Shown here: one piece after another, positions 42,216 to 54,517 of the stretch
Numbering within the stretch: the first letter of the stretch is position 1
Layout: each line of letters begins with the position of its first letter
Assembly (NCBI GenBank): GCA_029641185.1
Contig: JAPWGK010000005.1
Span: 1,178,001 to 1,242,000 of the forward strand
Source: Pseudofabraea citricarpa
Taxonomy: Eukaryota; Ascomycota; Leotiomycetes; Helotiales; Dermateaceae
Direction of reading: 5' to 3'
Length of the DNA: 64,000 nucleotides
Position numbers and translations under genes: made by a program
The notes under the pieces: generated by a model
The model's database searches: none
The model's input: only the letters and a program-made list of their open reading frames with translations
Told to the model about the DNA's origin: nothing

Positions 42216-42962
42216 TTAAGCCTCAAGCAGATGCCTTCTGAACCAACCGACCGTAGCATTTTTGCCTAAAACCATCGCATCTAGCTCGCCTGCAATACTT
42301 TCGTTGCCGCGGACAAGACATCCATGTTCCATGCCAGGAAAGTGCCGATATTCGAAGGCCACCCCGTTGCTCTGTAGCGTCTCAAAGGTGTACGTCTTAA
42401 GCTCCGCCGTGTAGACAAAGTCGTGCTCTGGCGCCAGCACCTGCACTGGTACCACGACCTCGTCGATGTCCTTCTTCGATAGCAGCGAAGGGTGTCCCAC
42501 CGTGATACAGTCTACCAGAGGTGGCTGGTGCTCCCTCGCCCCAAGCCGGAACGCGGCCCATCCACCATAGCAGAAGCCTACGGCACCCAGCCTCTCGTAC
42601 TTCTCGCGCAAGGCCTTTGCACAGGCAAAGATTTCCGGCTCGCGAATTTCTCGTGCATTCCTTTGGATCATGCCCGCCAGGTCGACTTCTTCGTAGCGTC
42701 CTTTAACGATGGGCTCGAAAGGCGGAACCTCGCCGCCCAAGAAGTCAGGGAGGTAAACGGTCACATTGCCCTCGCGGGCGTAATGGTCCGCCAGCAGCCT
42801 CGCATTGAGGAACGTCCATCCTAGAAGATCGTGGATGATCAGAACGGCGGCTTTGTCGTTACTGCCTGCGATGTAAACATCACGGCCTGCGAGCTTCTCA
42901 ACTCGGCCGGCTGGAGTGCCGTTCCATTCGAAGGCCTTAAGGCAGCACGAAAATGCAGACAT
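42216..42962 (-). CDS. Dienelactone-hydrolase-family protein
   Basis: The intronless 248-residue alpha/beta hydrolase uses Cys as nucleophile: GAVGFCYGG with Cys131. The acid is in APEHDFVY and the His in GMEHGCLVRG. The early strand KAAVLIIHDLLGW and the LPDFLGGE segment are family marks. Dienelactone hydrolases open lactones at the end of chlorocatechol and related pathways, and fungal paralogs act on various lactones. There is no signal peptide, so it is probably cytosolic. A Zn2Cys6 gene follows on the same strand about 1.9 kb upstream of its start, but co-regulation is not shown. Confidence 0.9.
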   Translation of the reverse strand: MSAFSCCLKAFEWNGTPAGRVEKLAGRDVYIAGSNDKAAVLIIHDLLGWTFLNARLLADHYAREGNVTVYLPDFLGGEVPPFEPIVKGRYEEVDLAGMIQRNAREIREPEIFACAKALREKYERLGAVGFCYGGWAAFRLGAREHQPPLVDCITVGHPSLLSKKDIDEVVVPVQVLAPEHDFVYTAELKTYTFETLQSNGVAFEYRHFPGMEHGCLVRGNESIAGELDAMVLGKNATVGWFRRHLLEA

Positions 42963-43430
42963 ACTAAGAGCTGTGGATTGTACTTTTTATGAACGAAAAC
43001 TCAAGATGCCAGATTGCTGGCGAAGTATCTTGCCGGTCAGGTCGCCTCTTATATACAGCTGCCACTAGTAGTTACATCCCTAAACTAGCGATATTGACTT
43101 AGAAAAATTGAGCGGTGAGAGGCTTTTTGGGAAGGGCGCACTCTACACTATCTCGTACAACATGGTTTAATGCGATAGCTTACGAGGTACAGAGTAGACA
43201 CGAAAGATGCTATAGTCATAAGACCTGATAGTCCATTTATTCGTATAACGAGTTCGTATAGTCTCGGATTTCTCTCTCGTATAACCTCGTATGAAGTTAG
43301 AGAACTAGGGCACTCGAGCCAATTTGTCTCGTTATCACTTCAGCAACCAGATGGTGCTAATACCTGGAAACACCACGGAGAGGAAAACAATCGGTAAGAA
43401 CAGGCGGAGAGGTATTATCTAAACAGGAGG
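42963..43430. other. Intergenic, partly AT-rich
   Basis: Sequence around 43,150-43,320 has repetitive TCGTATAACG/CTCGTAT-type strings that look like repeat decay. No gene is supported. Confidence 0.4.
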
Positions 43431-44899
43431 TTAAAACTTCGGTAACCAGCCAACCTCCTCGATCGGCCAACGGATCCATAAGCGATGCTCCTCGCCTAAA
43501 AGATCCCAAATCTCTTGTAGTGGATGCGATAGCCAGCCTTGCATCCACCAATAACCACTTATAGATTTCCCCAATACGCAGAAGTGAGCGAATATGACTA
43601 GTGCCAATGGATCCTGCTCGTCCAGGAGATTGAAAAAGCCGTCTTCAATCTCGCACAGCCATAAATAAATATTTGATGTCGAAGCCACGGGCATCAATGT
43701 AGCGTCGTTGGCCTGGCTCTTTGGCAAATTAGAATTGTAAAAGATAATGGAGAAGCACACCTCGAGGTTATCTAAACTTTTCTGGTAGATAGCTGCCGTC
43801 TCGGCGTCTCGTGCGGCCACAGCGATGGTACGCCGTAGACTCGTCAGCTGTGCATGCTCGATAGTAGAAAACCAAGCCACGGATGGCCAATGCTCCGCCC
43901 CTAGAAATTCTGCTCTCCGAATGCCGAGTTGGAAGAGTGGACAAAAGGGACCGTTGCATAGCTCAGTCTTCCACCTCTCGGATAAGCTGCGCACCCCCTT
44001 CAGCAGGAAAATCCAGTCAGCCGGACCTGAACGGTTAATAAGATATTGCTCGCCCGGCTGGCGCGGAGCAGCCCACGCGTAGAAAAATGTCAGGACCGAC
44101 GCGATGTACATGGCGGAACAGTCATCGGCAGTCACCTGAGGGAGCTTAGACACAATCTCGCGGAGCACAATGCCATGCTCGGAGCGGGCGATGTTTAGAT
44201 ACGGCTCCCGCTTCTCATTCGAGAACAGTGCCATATGCAATGCGGACAGAGCGAAGATGCTTCGCATGACGAAGGGGTTTGAGAACCCGACCTTGGGGAC
44301 GTTGACACGCCAGACGTTTTTGAGCACGGGGTCTCCGGTCAGCGTTTGGCTGGTCAGTGTCGTGAAGTTGTGCAGAAGCTCTAGGTGTATCGATTCGTTG
44401 GCGGTGATCTGGGCGAATTCAACATCATTGAAAAGGTCAGGAATCGACGAGTGAATGTCGCTGCGAGATGACGTGGAAGCGGAGTTCGAGCGGAATGTCT
44501 CTTCTGAGGCCCCGTCTTCTTGAGTTGGAGTTTGAGGGGGTCGAGTTTGCTTTTGGATTCGAGCCAGACGAAGCGGTGATGCTCCATCAGTTCTCAATGC
44601 AGCAGCTACTATGGTTCTCAGTTGTAGAAAGTCACAACTAACGCCGTGTCTTTCACAGTTGGCACACTGGGGCCTTCCTTCGTCACACTGGCATCACCAT
44701 CTACATTAGCACGAGGCTCTGGAAATAGACGAACAGAATGCGAGTGAAACAATAGCGAATTTGTCGTCGGAGTGGTATATTCTGGTTTTTTTACCTTGAT
44801 TTTCCGCCTTTTGCAGATACCACATCCAGTCCGAGTTTTCTTATGCTGTCTCCGAGTTCGTGGCTCGTAAGGAATGTGCACACCCGATAGATCATCCAT
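43431..44899 (-). CDS. Zn2Cys6 fungal transcription factor
   Basis: Two exons, 44795..44899 and 43431..44687, with a 107-nt GTAAAA...CCAG intron, encode 453 residues. The start MDDLSGVHIPYEP is followed by basic RTRRQHKKTRTG and the cluster CGICKRRKIK|CDEGRPQCANC then ERHGVSC. The intron sits inside the zinc cluster, as often seen. The C-terminal part matches the fungal specific transcription factor type 2 (SAT-like) region: SIHLELLHNFTTLTS, NPFVMRSIFALSALHMAL, and ARSEHGIVLREIV. Regulators of this type often control sterol uptake or secondary pathways. The target is unknown. Confidence 0.9.
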
Positions 44900-46016
44900 G
44901 TTCGCACATCCAAGTACGGCCGTAATCAGCTTTTGGGGCGGACAAGCATCAAGTGATGGCCGTGAATAGGTCGATAATGGCAATTCGAAGGGCTTATTCC
45001 ACGACTTGCTCCAAGACGAGCAAAGGTAGGCTATTTCACATTTACGAATGCGTACGAGATATCTGTGGGCAAAAGTTTTTAGCGAGGCATCGTATTGTAA
45101 ATGATAAGCGTGCCTAAAGGGACCTAGCGTTTCGGTCCAGCCTAGCGCTTCGGTCCAGCCTAGCGCTGCGTTTCTGGCAAAGGCAGAGTTTGATAAAACA
45201 GGATTCTCGTCCTTTATAGGGCTTAGCGCCAGGTAACCCAAACTAATGAACGAGTGGCATCCTGAATCCGAGAGCGAGCGGTGAATCCCTACGGTTAGAT
45301 GCTATTAATTACTTAGCCAACGAAAAGACTTTACTGGCCTTTTAGTGCTATAGCCCAGACTATTTTCTTACCAGCTGGTTGGCAAGCAAGGTAGGTGTAA
45401 CGAACGTTATATCCTGGCGTTGGATATTGTGCAAGTTAGTGGGTTGGTTGGTAAGGCAGGGACGCCGTCACGGATCAAGTATGATTGTATATGAATTACT
45501 AGTCTTTTTGAAATACTCAATTGGGTTGAGCATGAAGCTCCTATCTATGGGTGAAGGCCCTCGCTGCATAGTCTAGAGGCAGAGGGTAAGATAAGAGTGC
45601 TTGTTAAGTAGACTAACTAGCATTGAGAAAATGGGATGAAAGGGTTAAGGCTATGCTTTTTCGGTAAAAGAGAAGTACACGGGGCATAAAGAGGTTAAGG
45701 AGAAGGGCGCAGGCTGCACAACGGTTATAGCTTTCCTTTTCTACCAAAAAGTGCTATTAGCATACCGTTGACGGGTAAAGGAGTGTTGAACATATTTTAT
45801 CTAATTTAGATATTTATTTGTTCAATCTAAATAGTTTTACTTCAACATATAGTTAAAGACTCATAGCTATCACACCAAATTAGGGAAGCAATACCAACGA
45901 TTGAAGCACTTCCATATCATTCCATTTAGCCTGTCCGAATACTCGTCTCTGAAGCCAGATGTATTCCAATATCTCCAAGGCTTTGGAGACATGCTTCATT
46001 CAGATGTCAGCTACCT
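44900..46016. other. Intergenic
   Basis: This region holds an 18-bp tandem repeat at 45123-45172 and AT-leaning DNA with no supported gene. Frames running upstream of the Zn2Cys6 start are open by chance. Confidence 0.45.
45123..45172. repeat. 18-bp tandem repeat, nearly three copies
   Basis: CCTAGCGCTTCGGTCCAG repeats at 45123, 45141 and 45159, the last copy partial. It lies about 220 bp upstream of the Zn2Cys6 start at 44899, in its promoter. Confidence 0.8.
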
Positions 46017-47627
46017 TCATCCTGTAGGGGGCTGAAGACCAACCTTGAAGCCGAAAATTTCCATACCTGCCAATTTTTCTCTTACAAATTCCTGCTTCAT
46101 AGGATCAGATACTTCCGCGCCGACTGTGAAGAGCGCCCACAACATTCCAAGTTGTCCAATGCCTTGGGAAAAGTGCTCTACCAGTAACAACACTCTCTCC
46201 ACTGCCGTGGTTATATGTGGAAGCGAGCTGTTGAGCGTGCTTGTGGCAACTCTATGAAGGTAGATGATCGAAGCTTTCTCATATGCTTCTACGCCTGCGG
46301 CAGCGGCGAGGACGTCATAATCAGTATACTCTTCTGACAGTTCTGATAGTTTTGATAGTCGCTCATATACTTCGGGTGCGCTCGAACGCCAACTTTTGAT
46401 CCTGTCAGCGAGGTCATGCCAAATCATATCATGAAGATCCTTATCCACTCCTGCACGTTTTAGCTTTGCAAATGCACTGATATCTGCTTGTATCGAAAGT
46501 ATGCGTGACCAGGAAAGTCGAATTTGAGCCATCGTGCGATCGGAAGGAGTTACTTCCTGCGGATAGGAAGGTAAGCCCAGATTATATTCCCAACCTCCAC
46601 CAAAACGTTCCCAGTAGTCTCCTTCGATGAGTGTGCCTTCTCCTGTTGCGCATGCTCCTGCGACATCGAGATATGACATTAGAGAAACCAAAAACCGTCT
46701 CATTGGAAGAGCAGTCTCTGTGGCTGTCCCATTTTTCATGTGGCTTTCATTCTGGACTATTTTCGGCCGAAAAATGTTCTCATAGATATCTCGAGCACCA
46801 CCTAGATGTACCTTCCAGCTGGTGTCCCTTGATTCCATCATCTAGGGTTCAATCAGCTTCCACTACGTATCGTGCCATTTGAAAGAACCTACTTCAAACA
46901 TGCATAATAAAAGACTTGTCGCAAGTGCTGCTAAATTAGACTTGGAAGAACTACTATTTAGTGTTTGCCGCAGCTCACTGACTACCTCTACATACTTTTT
47001 GAGAGCAATTTGACCGTGCGCTACCTTCTCTGTTTTACAGGCAGAGATATTTGCAAGATGCAACGCTCCTAGAGCTTTCATAGCTTCTGCAAGCGGCCAG
47101 AAAGACTGTGCAAAAAGTGGAAACGACAGACGATATGGATTAGAGCTGTGATGAGTATCGTAGACCATGAGCAGCGAAGACACTGTGCATAAGAAGTGGG
47201 AATAATACCGCGTCTCAGTACACGATATTTCAGGCACGCGAGACGGTACGATATAGTTCATGATTGGATCGTCCGTGTAATGGACAACGTTCGGCGACAT
47301 GGACTGAAATTCATCCATAGAGAACTCAAATTCCATCTGATCTTGCGGACATCTTGAACGTGCCAAGACCCCCGTTCCTTGGACATCAATGACAGCCTTC
47401 TCCGGTGATGTACGTTGTGTAGAATAGTCCTCTTGAGTGATAATTTTGAAGTCCATCTTCTGCGGATAGCCATCGCAGACTAAATCGAGCCGTGTACAGT
47501 TGTTGCAATGGTTGGCTGTCTCGTCACATTTGACATGTCGCTGTCGGCATTGTTGACATCCCGTGAAGTTTCGAGGATGCCATTTTCTGATGACTTTCCT
47601 AGAACCCTTTAGTGCTGCACTAGCCAT
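46017..47627 (-). CDS. Zn2Cys6 fungal transcription factor
   Basis: Two exons, 46893..47627 and 46017..46841, with a 51-nt intron, encode 519 residues. The first ATG is at 47627; the longer open frame begins only with TTG. The cluster is TGCQQCRQRHVKC followed by DETANHCNNC and TRLDLVC. The downstream region has YYSHFLCTVSS, ALGALHLANIS and LLLCMFE|MMESRDTSWKVHLGGARDI, the typical fungal TF domain. It lies downstream of the FluG-like gene in the same orientation, with an AT-rich gap between them. Function at family level is certain; the target is unknown. Confidence 0.9.
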
Positions 47628-48524
47628 ACCGTACCGTGAAGCCTGAGCTATAGTTGTCACTATCAAAGTATCTAAGACCTGAGTTTTTGGCAATTGAAGT
47701 TAGTATTTTCTCCATACCTAAGCGAGACTAGGTCACGTGCATTCTATCGTGTTGTCATTACAAGCTGTGGCTATTGTGGTCTAGCGTAAGATCACTGAAT
47801 ACGATAGCCTGTAAAGCTTATTTACAACTTCTCGTAGTAACTTAATTATCTCATTCACAGTAGATATATATATTATACTTATAGATATTAAAACCCTAGC
47901 TTTTCCCCTTAATTACCTTATTCTCTAGCTCCACGGAGCATCCGTTACCATTGTGGCTTATCCTAATAAGGAGTATTAGGATTTTTTACGTACGAGCCCG
48001 AGTACTAACAACGGTAAACTCGTGATATCAATAACTATAAATAAACTACTTTTCGATTACTTATAATATTATTAACGTCAGGTCGGTTAGGACAATATTT
48101 TACTAGATAGGTTTCGGCATGGCTAAGGTTGGAGGCGGCCCTAGCTAATAGGATAACTGTCTGTTACATAATCATGAACTTAGAGTCCTTATTAGATTGC
48201 TTTCAAACCTTTATAACGTATTGTGGGAACAGTCTGAGTTACCCCCTCCTCACAATGACGACGATAATTGTTTCCTTGAACCAGTTTGATCGGCCTTTTT
48301 GTTGTATAGCTTCGTTTCTAGCCTTTCTGTTCTCAATTTGAATTGAACATCTCAAAGCACAAAGTCATGCGTGTAGATCCTTCAACGAGATGGGACCAAA
48401 TGAAGCCCTTTAAACAAGTATACTACCCAAGGGAGAGGATCGGAAAGCCTAACAAGATGATCGTTCTATTACCATTTCATAGCAAACTCTTTATAAGCTA
48501 CATCAGCTATCTTCTTCTTACATG
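47628..48524. other. AT-rich intergenic block
   Basis: Position 47,800 to about 48,130 is AT-rich. Small forward frames after 48,129 have no motif. No gene is supported. Confidence 0.45.
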
Positions 48525-51297
48525 CTAATAATGCTCTATGAGCCAGTTCCTACGCGTGTGATCCGGCATTTCTCTGATGTATTTTATCTCCGCACGCTTC
48601 GTTCGGCAATACCTATCAACAAACACAGGTCCAAGTAATCCTTTCAGCAGCGAATCGGACTCCAACGCAGCAAGACTGGTCTCTAAGGACTTGGGAAGAG
48701 GTGTTGTGATGCCTAGCTGAGAATGTTCATCAACAGTCAGGATCGATGCATCAGCTAAACGCTCGAAGTCAGTCATCCGTGAAAGTGGAAGGTAGGTGAT
48801 GAAGCTGGAAGATGGTGAACGAAAGAATACCACTCACTGTTGCAGTCTTTGTGAGTCAATGCAAGACTCTCTTTTGCACCAAGATAGGCTGCTCCAAGCA
48901 AAGCACTCATGGCGAGGTAGATGTTTGCCAAGCCATCGAGACTTTTCAGCTCCCAGTGCCCAGCGGAGACCTTACGAACTGGGGCCTCACGGTTATGGGT
49001 TCCCCAGGTGACCCACTCTCCACCAGCCCATAAGCCCCGTCCCACACGAGCATAGCTCACTTCCTGAGGCATGGCAAAGGCCAATATGGACGGCAGGTGG
49101 CGCATGACGCCTGCAAGTACCGCTTCCTCGTGAGTCGGTGGACTAATAGAGAAATGAGCATGGGATGCCGTTCCCGCAGAAGTGGGAAAGGGGCGTGGAT
49201 GCAATGTCGCACGGTAGCCATGCTGCTGCACGATATTCGTAATCACCTGTCGAGCTTGGAGCAGCATGTCACAAGAAGCCAGAGGTTTGGCTGGGGGAAG
49301 AACAAATTCGAATTGACCAGGACTGGACTCGGCGTGATATTGTTCGATCGCGACGCCAACGCTCTTCAAGCTCTTCACAATCTTCTCGAGCATAGGTATG
49401 ACGAGATTCGTTTCTGGCGTAACGGCAGACCAAGCGTGATTAGTTGTAATCGGAATGTAATCGATTCCGTCGAAATCATTGGTGACCGGTTTCATAAAGA
49501 CGACCTCGATTTCGAAGCCGACCTTGATATCAACGGCGAGTTGGCTCTCAAACTTCTCTACTACATTTCGCAGAGTAGTCCTTGGGCATCCTTCAATGTC
49601 TTCGCCATTCTCGGCCTGCCAGAAGGTCATCACACTAACGCTATTAGATGAAAGTCCGATATTGGGGCGTAATGATGACATATCTGGATCAAGATAGAAT
49701 TGGCCCGATGCACCATCTTTGTCAGCTATGCTGTCATTCTGTAGCATTGATAGTAACCCTTTACTCATGCCTAGCCGACGTTGTTTACTGACTAGTTTTT
49801 GAAACTCTGAGCCGGGCACTATGCGCAAACGTGTGGTCGCGGTGTTGTCAACCATCTGCAGCCATACGCTTGTGTCAGAATCGATCTTAGTCTGTATGTT
49901 TAGGGCCGGTGGGAATGATGCGTTCCCTTTTGATAGATGGATCTGCGAGCTGGTGAAGTCTGAGGATTTATGGATACGGGGGAGATTCAGCGAGTACAAT
50001 TCGTTGGAGTTATTGTATAGTATATCTGCTGCCGCATCCAAGGCATCTGGAAGGGGGATTTGGTCCTCATTGACCAGATCGACCAGAACCTGTGAAAATT
50101 AGTAACAGCACATTCCTCTCATGTCGTGGTATTTATTGACGGAATACCACGTACCTTTTCCAACATCGTTCTGAATTGCTTATTTGCAAGCCAAAATCCT
50201 TCTGGGTGATCATGGCCGTCTGTACCCCAGAGCAATCTGTTCGTGGGTGTGATATCCAAACTAGCCCGTAAAATACTTTCTTGGGCGTTGAGGCTGACCA
50301 TGGGAAAGACAACACTTAGATCCAGATATACGTTGTGGTAGACCGTTGCAAGATAGCCAGCTTCGCGAGTGTAAGGATATGATGAATGGAGAAGAACGAA
50401 GTCTATTTCGGGGAATTTTTCGATCAGCGGCTGCATGTAAGCTGGATTGGAATGTACGAGATTGATATCGCTGTCTCCGAAGCCGGAGTGAAACTGGATA
50501 GCTTTTGAGATGCCAGAATTCTTTTTGGCCTGGGTAAGATGCTGTAGTGCAGTGATGAGCAGCCAGTCGTTGAACTCCTTGTCCTCCAATCGATAATCAC
50601 CGCCTCTGGTAATAATGCGTGCCAAAGATGCCGCTGCTAAGTCGGGCATATCATCCATGGACGCATTGATGTTCAATCCAGTACGGTAACAAATCACAGA
50701 CTTGAACCCAACAACTTCGTCATCTTCCAATGCTTGCTGGAGCTCGCCTCGGAAGGTCTGTTCAAAATTATCAAGCTCCATGCTCTGAGACTTCAAGTCA
50801 CCGGACTTGATCAGGTCCAATCGTGCGTTGGGGTAGGATGCGAAGCGCCTGGCCAAAATCTTAGCCCCAGCAACCTCGATCCGCACAAGTCGTTTAGATT
50901 TGCTCGTGGTAAATTGATCATGCCAAGTGTACGGCTCAACACCTTCATCTGATATCATGTCATCGAGTAGTATAGCCTCGGTGCCCGTAAGACATTGTTT
51001 GACAAGCCCTAGATAGTCTTCTTGTACCAATTGAGTGCGTGCCGTCTTGACAGCCTCCCAGCTCCGATCACAGTTGAATAACTCTGATAATTGTGCGACA
51101 GCCCTATGAACAGGAAGTGATTTTGGCGCATTTCCCACTGCGCGGGATCCCGCTTCGGACACTATATGCTCAAAGGGATGTTTGTCGTAGGCCAAAGCCT
51201 CTTCTTGGCACAGTAGATTATGGGCATGATTGTCTATGACGGGATGCGTCTGAATAAGAATTCGAAGATCTTCTATGCTCGTCGATAATGAGGCCAT
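48525..51297 (-). CDS. FluG-like amidohydrolase / type I glutamine synthetase fusion
   Basis: Three exons, 50155..51297, 48838..50089 and 48525..48754, with introns of 65 and 83 nt, encode 874 residues. ATG 51297 starts MASLSTSIEDL. The N-terminal half is an amidohydrolase: HPVIDNHAHNLL near residue 20, AIQFHSGFGDSDINL, LLHSSYPYTREAGYLA and LLWGTDGHDHPEGF. The C-terminal half is glutamine synthetase-like: GFEIEVVF, EQYHAESSPGQFEFVLPPA, TASHAHFSI, and GRGLWAGGEW with REAPVR, ending PLPKSLETSLAALE. This order and length are those of Aspergillus FluG, needed there for developmental signalling and asexual sporulation. Fungi carry several paralogs, so developmental function here is not assured. 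Confidence 0.92.
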
Positions 51298-51699
51298 TAT
51301 TGGGATTTGGTCAAACTTGGTGAAATCAAAATGGAGGCAGAACAAGAGTCGATATTCTAAAGTGCGTGGTGGCTTTACGAAGACTACCAAGCCTATTAAT
51401 ATGATCCAAATCCGATGCAAATACTAACTTCAACATCCTATGAGTCAGAAATCTCCCTTTTAGACAATCAGACGAGCTCGAGATATCCAGGTCCCCAGAA
51501 AGCACACTATTTCATTTGAATGAGTCTGCCACTTACGATTACTTCGTAGAGCCTGCCGTTTACAACTAGTGCCAGCACAGAACACTAGGATGAAGATCTT
51601 AAATTTCCAAGTCTCGAATGCCCTGTGTTGCAACTTTGCGTCCTCATTTATTCAAGTGGGGTCATATTCCTTCGGCATCTAAGTCTGTGCTTTGGATAC
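51298..51699. other. Promoter region of the FluG-like gene
   Basis: An open frame continues upstream of the FluG start to 51420, but without an earlier in-frame ATG. Nothing else is recognised. Confidence 0.4.
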
Positions 51700-52132
51700 T
51701 GTTATGATAACCGTCAAGAGAGCCGTGTTCGGCCTAGCTTTTGGCAGGAGGATGGATACCGAACCACGCTAAACGTGATGGGATATTTCCACGAGGCAAA
51801 CGCCACCACTACTAATAATACCTTAGAGCAGCCGTTCCTGTTTGGTATTATCTACAGCTGCCATCAACTTGTTGGTATGTGGGTTATGGAAGCCTTCACT
51901 CACGAGCCTACAATCCTTGCCGTTTATGGTGGATTGTGGAAGGGTATCGCCGCAGGTGGTGTGGCTGCTGGAGGCGTCGCTTATCAGTGAGTTGTCCCAC
52001 CCCTCCACTTCTCATACTAATTCTAGCATCTCTCCAAGGCCGAAGAAATATGATCAAATTAGCCTACGGGCTCTGTTCAGCATCTATAGTAACCAATAAT
52101 TAGGTATCAAATCAGTTTTGCACTCACTCTGT
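51700..52132 (+). pseudogene. Fragment resembling an UNC93-type MFS transporter
   Basis: An open stretch ending at 51987 encodes FLFGIIYSCHQLVGMWVMEAFTH, then EPTILAVYGGLWKGIAAGG. The pattern Q-x2-G-x-W...P-x2-L-A-x-Y-x-G-x-W-K resembles the last third of fungal UNC93-like transporters. A GTGAGT donor at 51988 and a TAATTAG acceptor near 52102 join it to YQISFALTL then a stop. The N-terminal helices are absent, so it is a remnant. The family call is tentative. Confidence 0.4.
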
Positions 52133-53219
52133 AAGCTGTGTCTTTGACCATCATGTTTTACCTCATATCATATCACAAACTCGGGAGACAAACTTTCGGC
52201 AAGAAGGTATTTATCAGTATCTTTGTAGTCTCTGACAATGATTCGTAAAAGCTGACATATGCGAATCATGGCTGATATTATTTTCCCTATCTACGCCGAG
52301 CCGGTTCTCGGCCTTGATGACACCACCGCGAACTCTAGATCCGGAAATGCTGTCGCAAAAGCGTAAAGCAGACTCACAGATACTCTCTCGTCAACTGGCT
52401 CTGAGTTGCACGTATTATACATATCGACAAAGTAAGCCTCGGCCGCTAGTATTGGGAATTGTAGGAGCTTTAATGCCCTCGACTTGATCAAATTTGATAT
52501 AATAGCTACGTATAATATATATAGAGCTTATAAACGCATATTGAAGTACACATTTAGATTGAAGCTTATATTATATTAAGACCAAGTGAACAAGAAAGGC
52601 GTCTAAGTCAGCAATATAATCATATTATGAGGTATTGCATTATTATTAGAGACGGCAAACACTACCGAACGATTTTGGAGACCAATCCCGATCATAAACA
52701 ACTTCAAATAAGAACTTTGTAAATTGAACTGGTATTTCCTCATCATTTTTATCCGTGTGAGCCATGCAGTCACAATACAGAATTCGCCACACGAGTGCTC
52801 CAGCAGATTTTACTATTGGACCAAATCATTATGTATTTAAGTTACGCCCGGAAAATTGACAAACTGTGGCAGTAAATGAGATAGCAAAACCGTACACGCT
52901 ACACACTACTTAGTCCGTCGCAGTACACCTTGTTCTTCAACGAAATCGGCAACCCGGAGCGACGTCTCGGTTTTTAGGCACTTCAGACCATGGGCAACGC
53001 CATCACGGTCCCCCTTTCCTATTTTCTGGCTCATTTTGAATTTCCCCTTAGTTCTTATGATATCAATCTTGATACCGATAATGGCTGTTTTTCAATATAT
53101 TAACATAATTGACCGGTGCATCTGTTACCGTCTAGGGTGACAAGTTCTGACCTCCGGTATAGTGCATGATATGTTCTTCTGCATAACGGGACAACCTTTC
53201 AACTTAATTTTATAAGAAA
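52133..53219. other. Gene-free, partly AT-rich
   Basis: An AT-rich patch lies at 52,490-52,640. The rest shows no gene or repeat I can support. Confidence 0.4.
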
Positions 53220-53560
53220 TTCGATGCTTGCTTATCGTGATACCATAAACTTGGACTGCTGATAATTCCACGTTGGCACAACCTTTCCAGTAGTCGGTTC
53301 TGTCTCAGTGTAGAAGTTTGGAGTTATGTAAGTCTGAGCTGGAGCTGTGAAGATAATATAGACGTCCTGCTGAAGACAACCTTCAGCCGTTGAGAGGGAC
53401 GTGGCTGACTCGATAAGAGCCTTGGAATGAGGCTTGTGCCTGGCAATGTGGCCTTGCAATACACCTAGTTCATTATCTTTCTCCGTAGTGCCTGGCGTAC
53501 CACCCATGCGACATGGGTGCTTTGAAAAGTTAAGAAGTGCGGTTTTTCAATGCTCGTCAC
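53220..53560 (-). pseudogene. PaiB-like FMN-binding protein, frameshifted remnant
   Basis: One frame gives ELGVLQGHIARHKPHSKALIE, then DVYIIFTAPAQTYITPNFYTE and TGKVVPTWNY, the core of the PaiB/FMN-binding split-barrel family. On each side the homology continues in another frame: FQSTHVAWVV just upstream (near 53,535) and AVQVYG directly after WNY (near 53,250), so at least two frameshifts are present. The flanking N- and C-terminal parts are not recognisable. It is a decayed gene; intact members are about 230 residues. Confidence 0.72.
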
Positions 53561-54517
53561 AAGGATGCCCAATAGGTTGTCCTTAATGAAATGATATAAA
53601 ACCCCTAAATCTAGCTCTGCATGATCGGCTCGTAGATATATATTTGTTGGAATGATTCCAGGTGAATATGAAAAGAAACATGGATTGCTCTAAATATATT
53701 TTGAAGGAGTATGAAATTCCATGGCTTAGCGGTGACTGGCCTTGCATTTCATATCGGTCGAGTACAGCAAAGCATGAGAGGGACTATTTTCTTACTCAAA
53801 CATTATTTCCGAGCAGATTTCTAAGGGCCTAGTTGGCAAAACATGAATGGCTGTCATTTTACTCCCGAATCAGGCTATCAAATGACCTACTACTCATTCT
53901 TGAAATAACCCACCATTTGGTTGTTGAAACGGGATTTCTTGGTATTTCACTTTTTATTAACCTCTCGGCGAGGTGACTCCTCATTTCAGGTTTATAGAAA
54001 AGTTGGAAACACACGATCCCGTACGACTTCATGGTCATGTTGTCTCGTTGGCCGTGAGAATTGCCCATAGTGTACCTTTCAATTCATTCTTTATATGAAT
54101 CGCTCGCTATATGGCTATTGTCTTTCTATACCAGGCACAAATGAGCAGTACGAGGATAGCAATATGGCATTTTGATTCCAACAGGACTCAATTCACAAGT
54201 CTCTAGAGAGACAATTTTTAGGTCATGACCCTTCAGGCTTCTTTAGGCCCAAATCAAGACCGAATGAAAGGTAGCATTTAACGCATATGGCGGCTGCATT
54301 ATCAAATTGTGATAAATTCCAGCAAGGCCAAATTCTCAGCTATAGCTACAGTCACAGCCAAACTCGTCTTCTCATCACATACGAGCATCTGGCAATATAT
54401 CATGATGTCTTACAATATTCCCGTTTGCTAGATTACCACTTATGCGCAGCTCCGACTAATTCAACCCTATATTCGATATTTTGCACTATCATTCTTGGAC
54501 ACCATGGCAAATCTCAA
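53561..54517. other. Gene-free stretch
   Basis: No supported gene, RNA or repeat. Confidence 0.4.
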
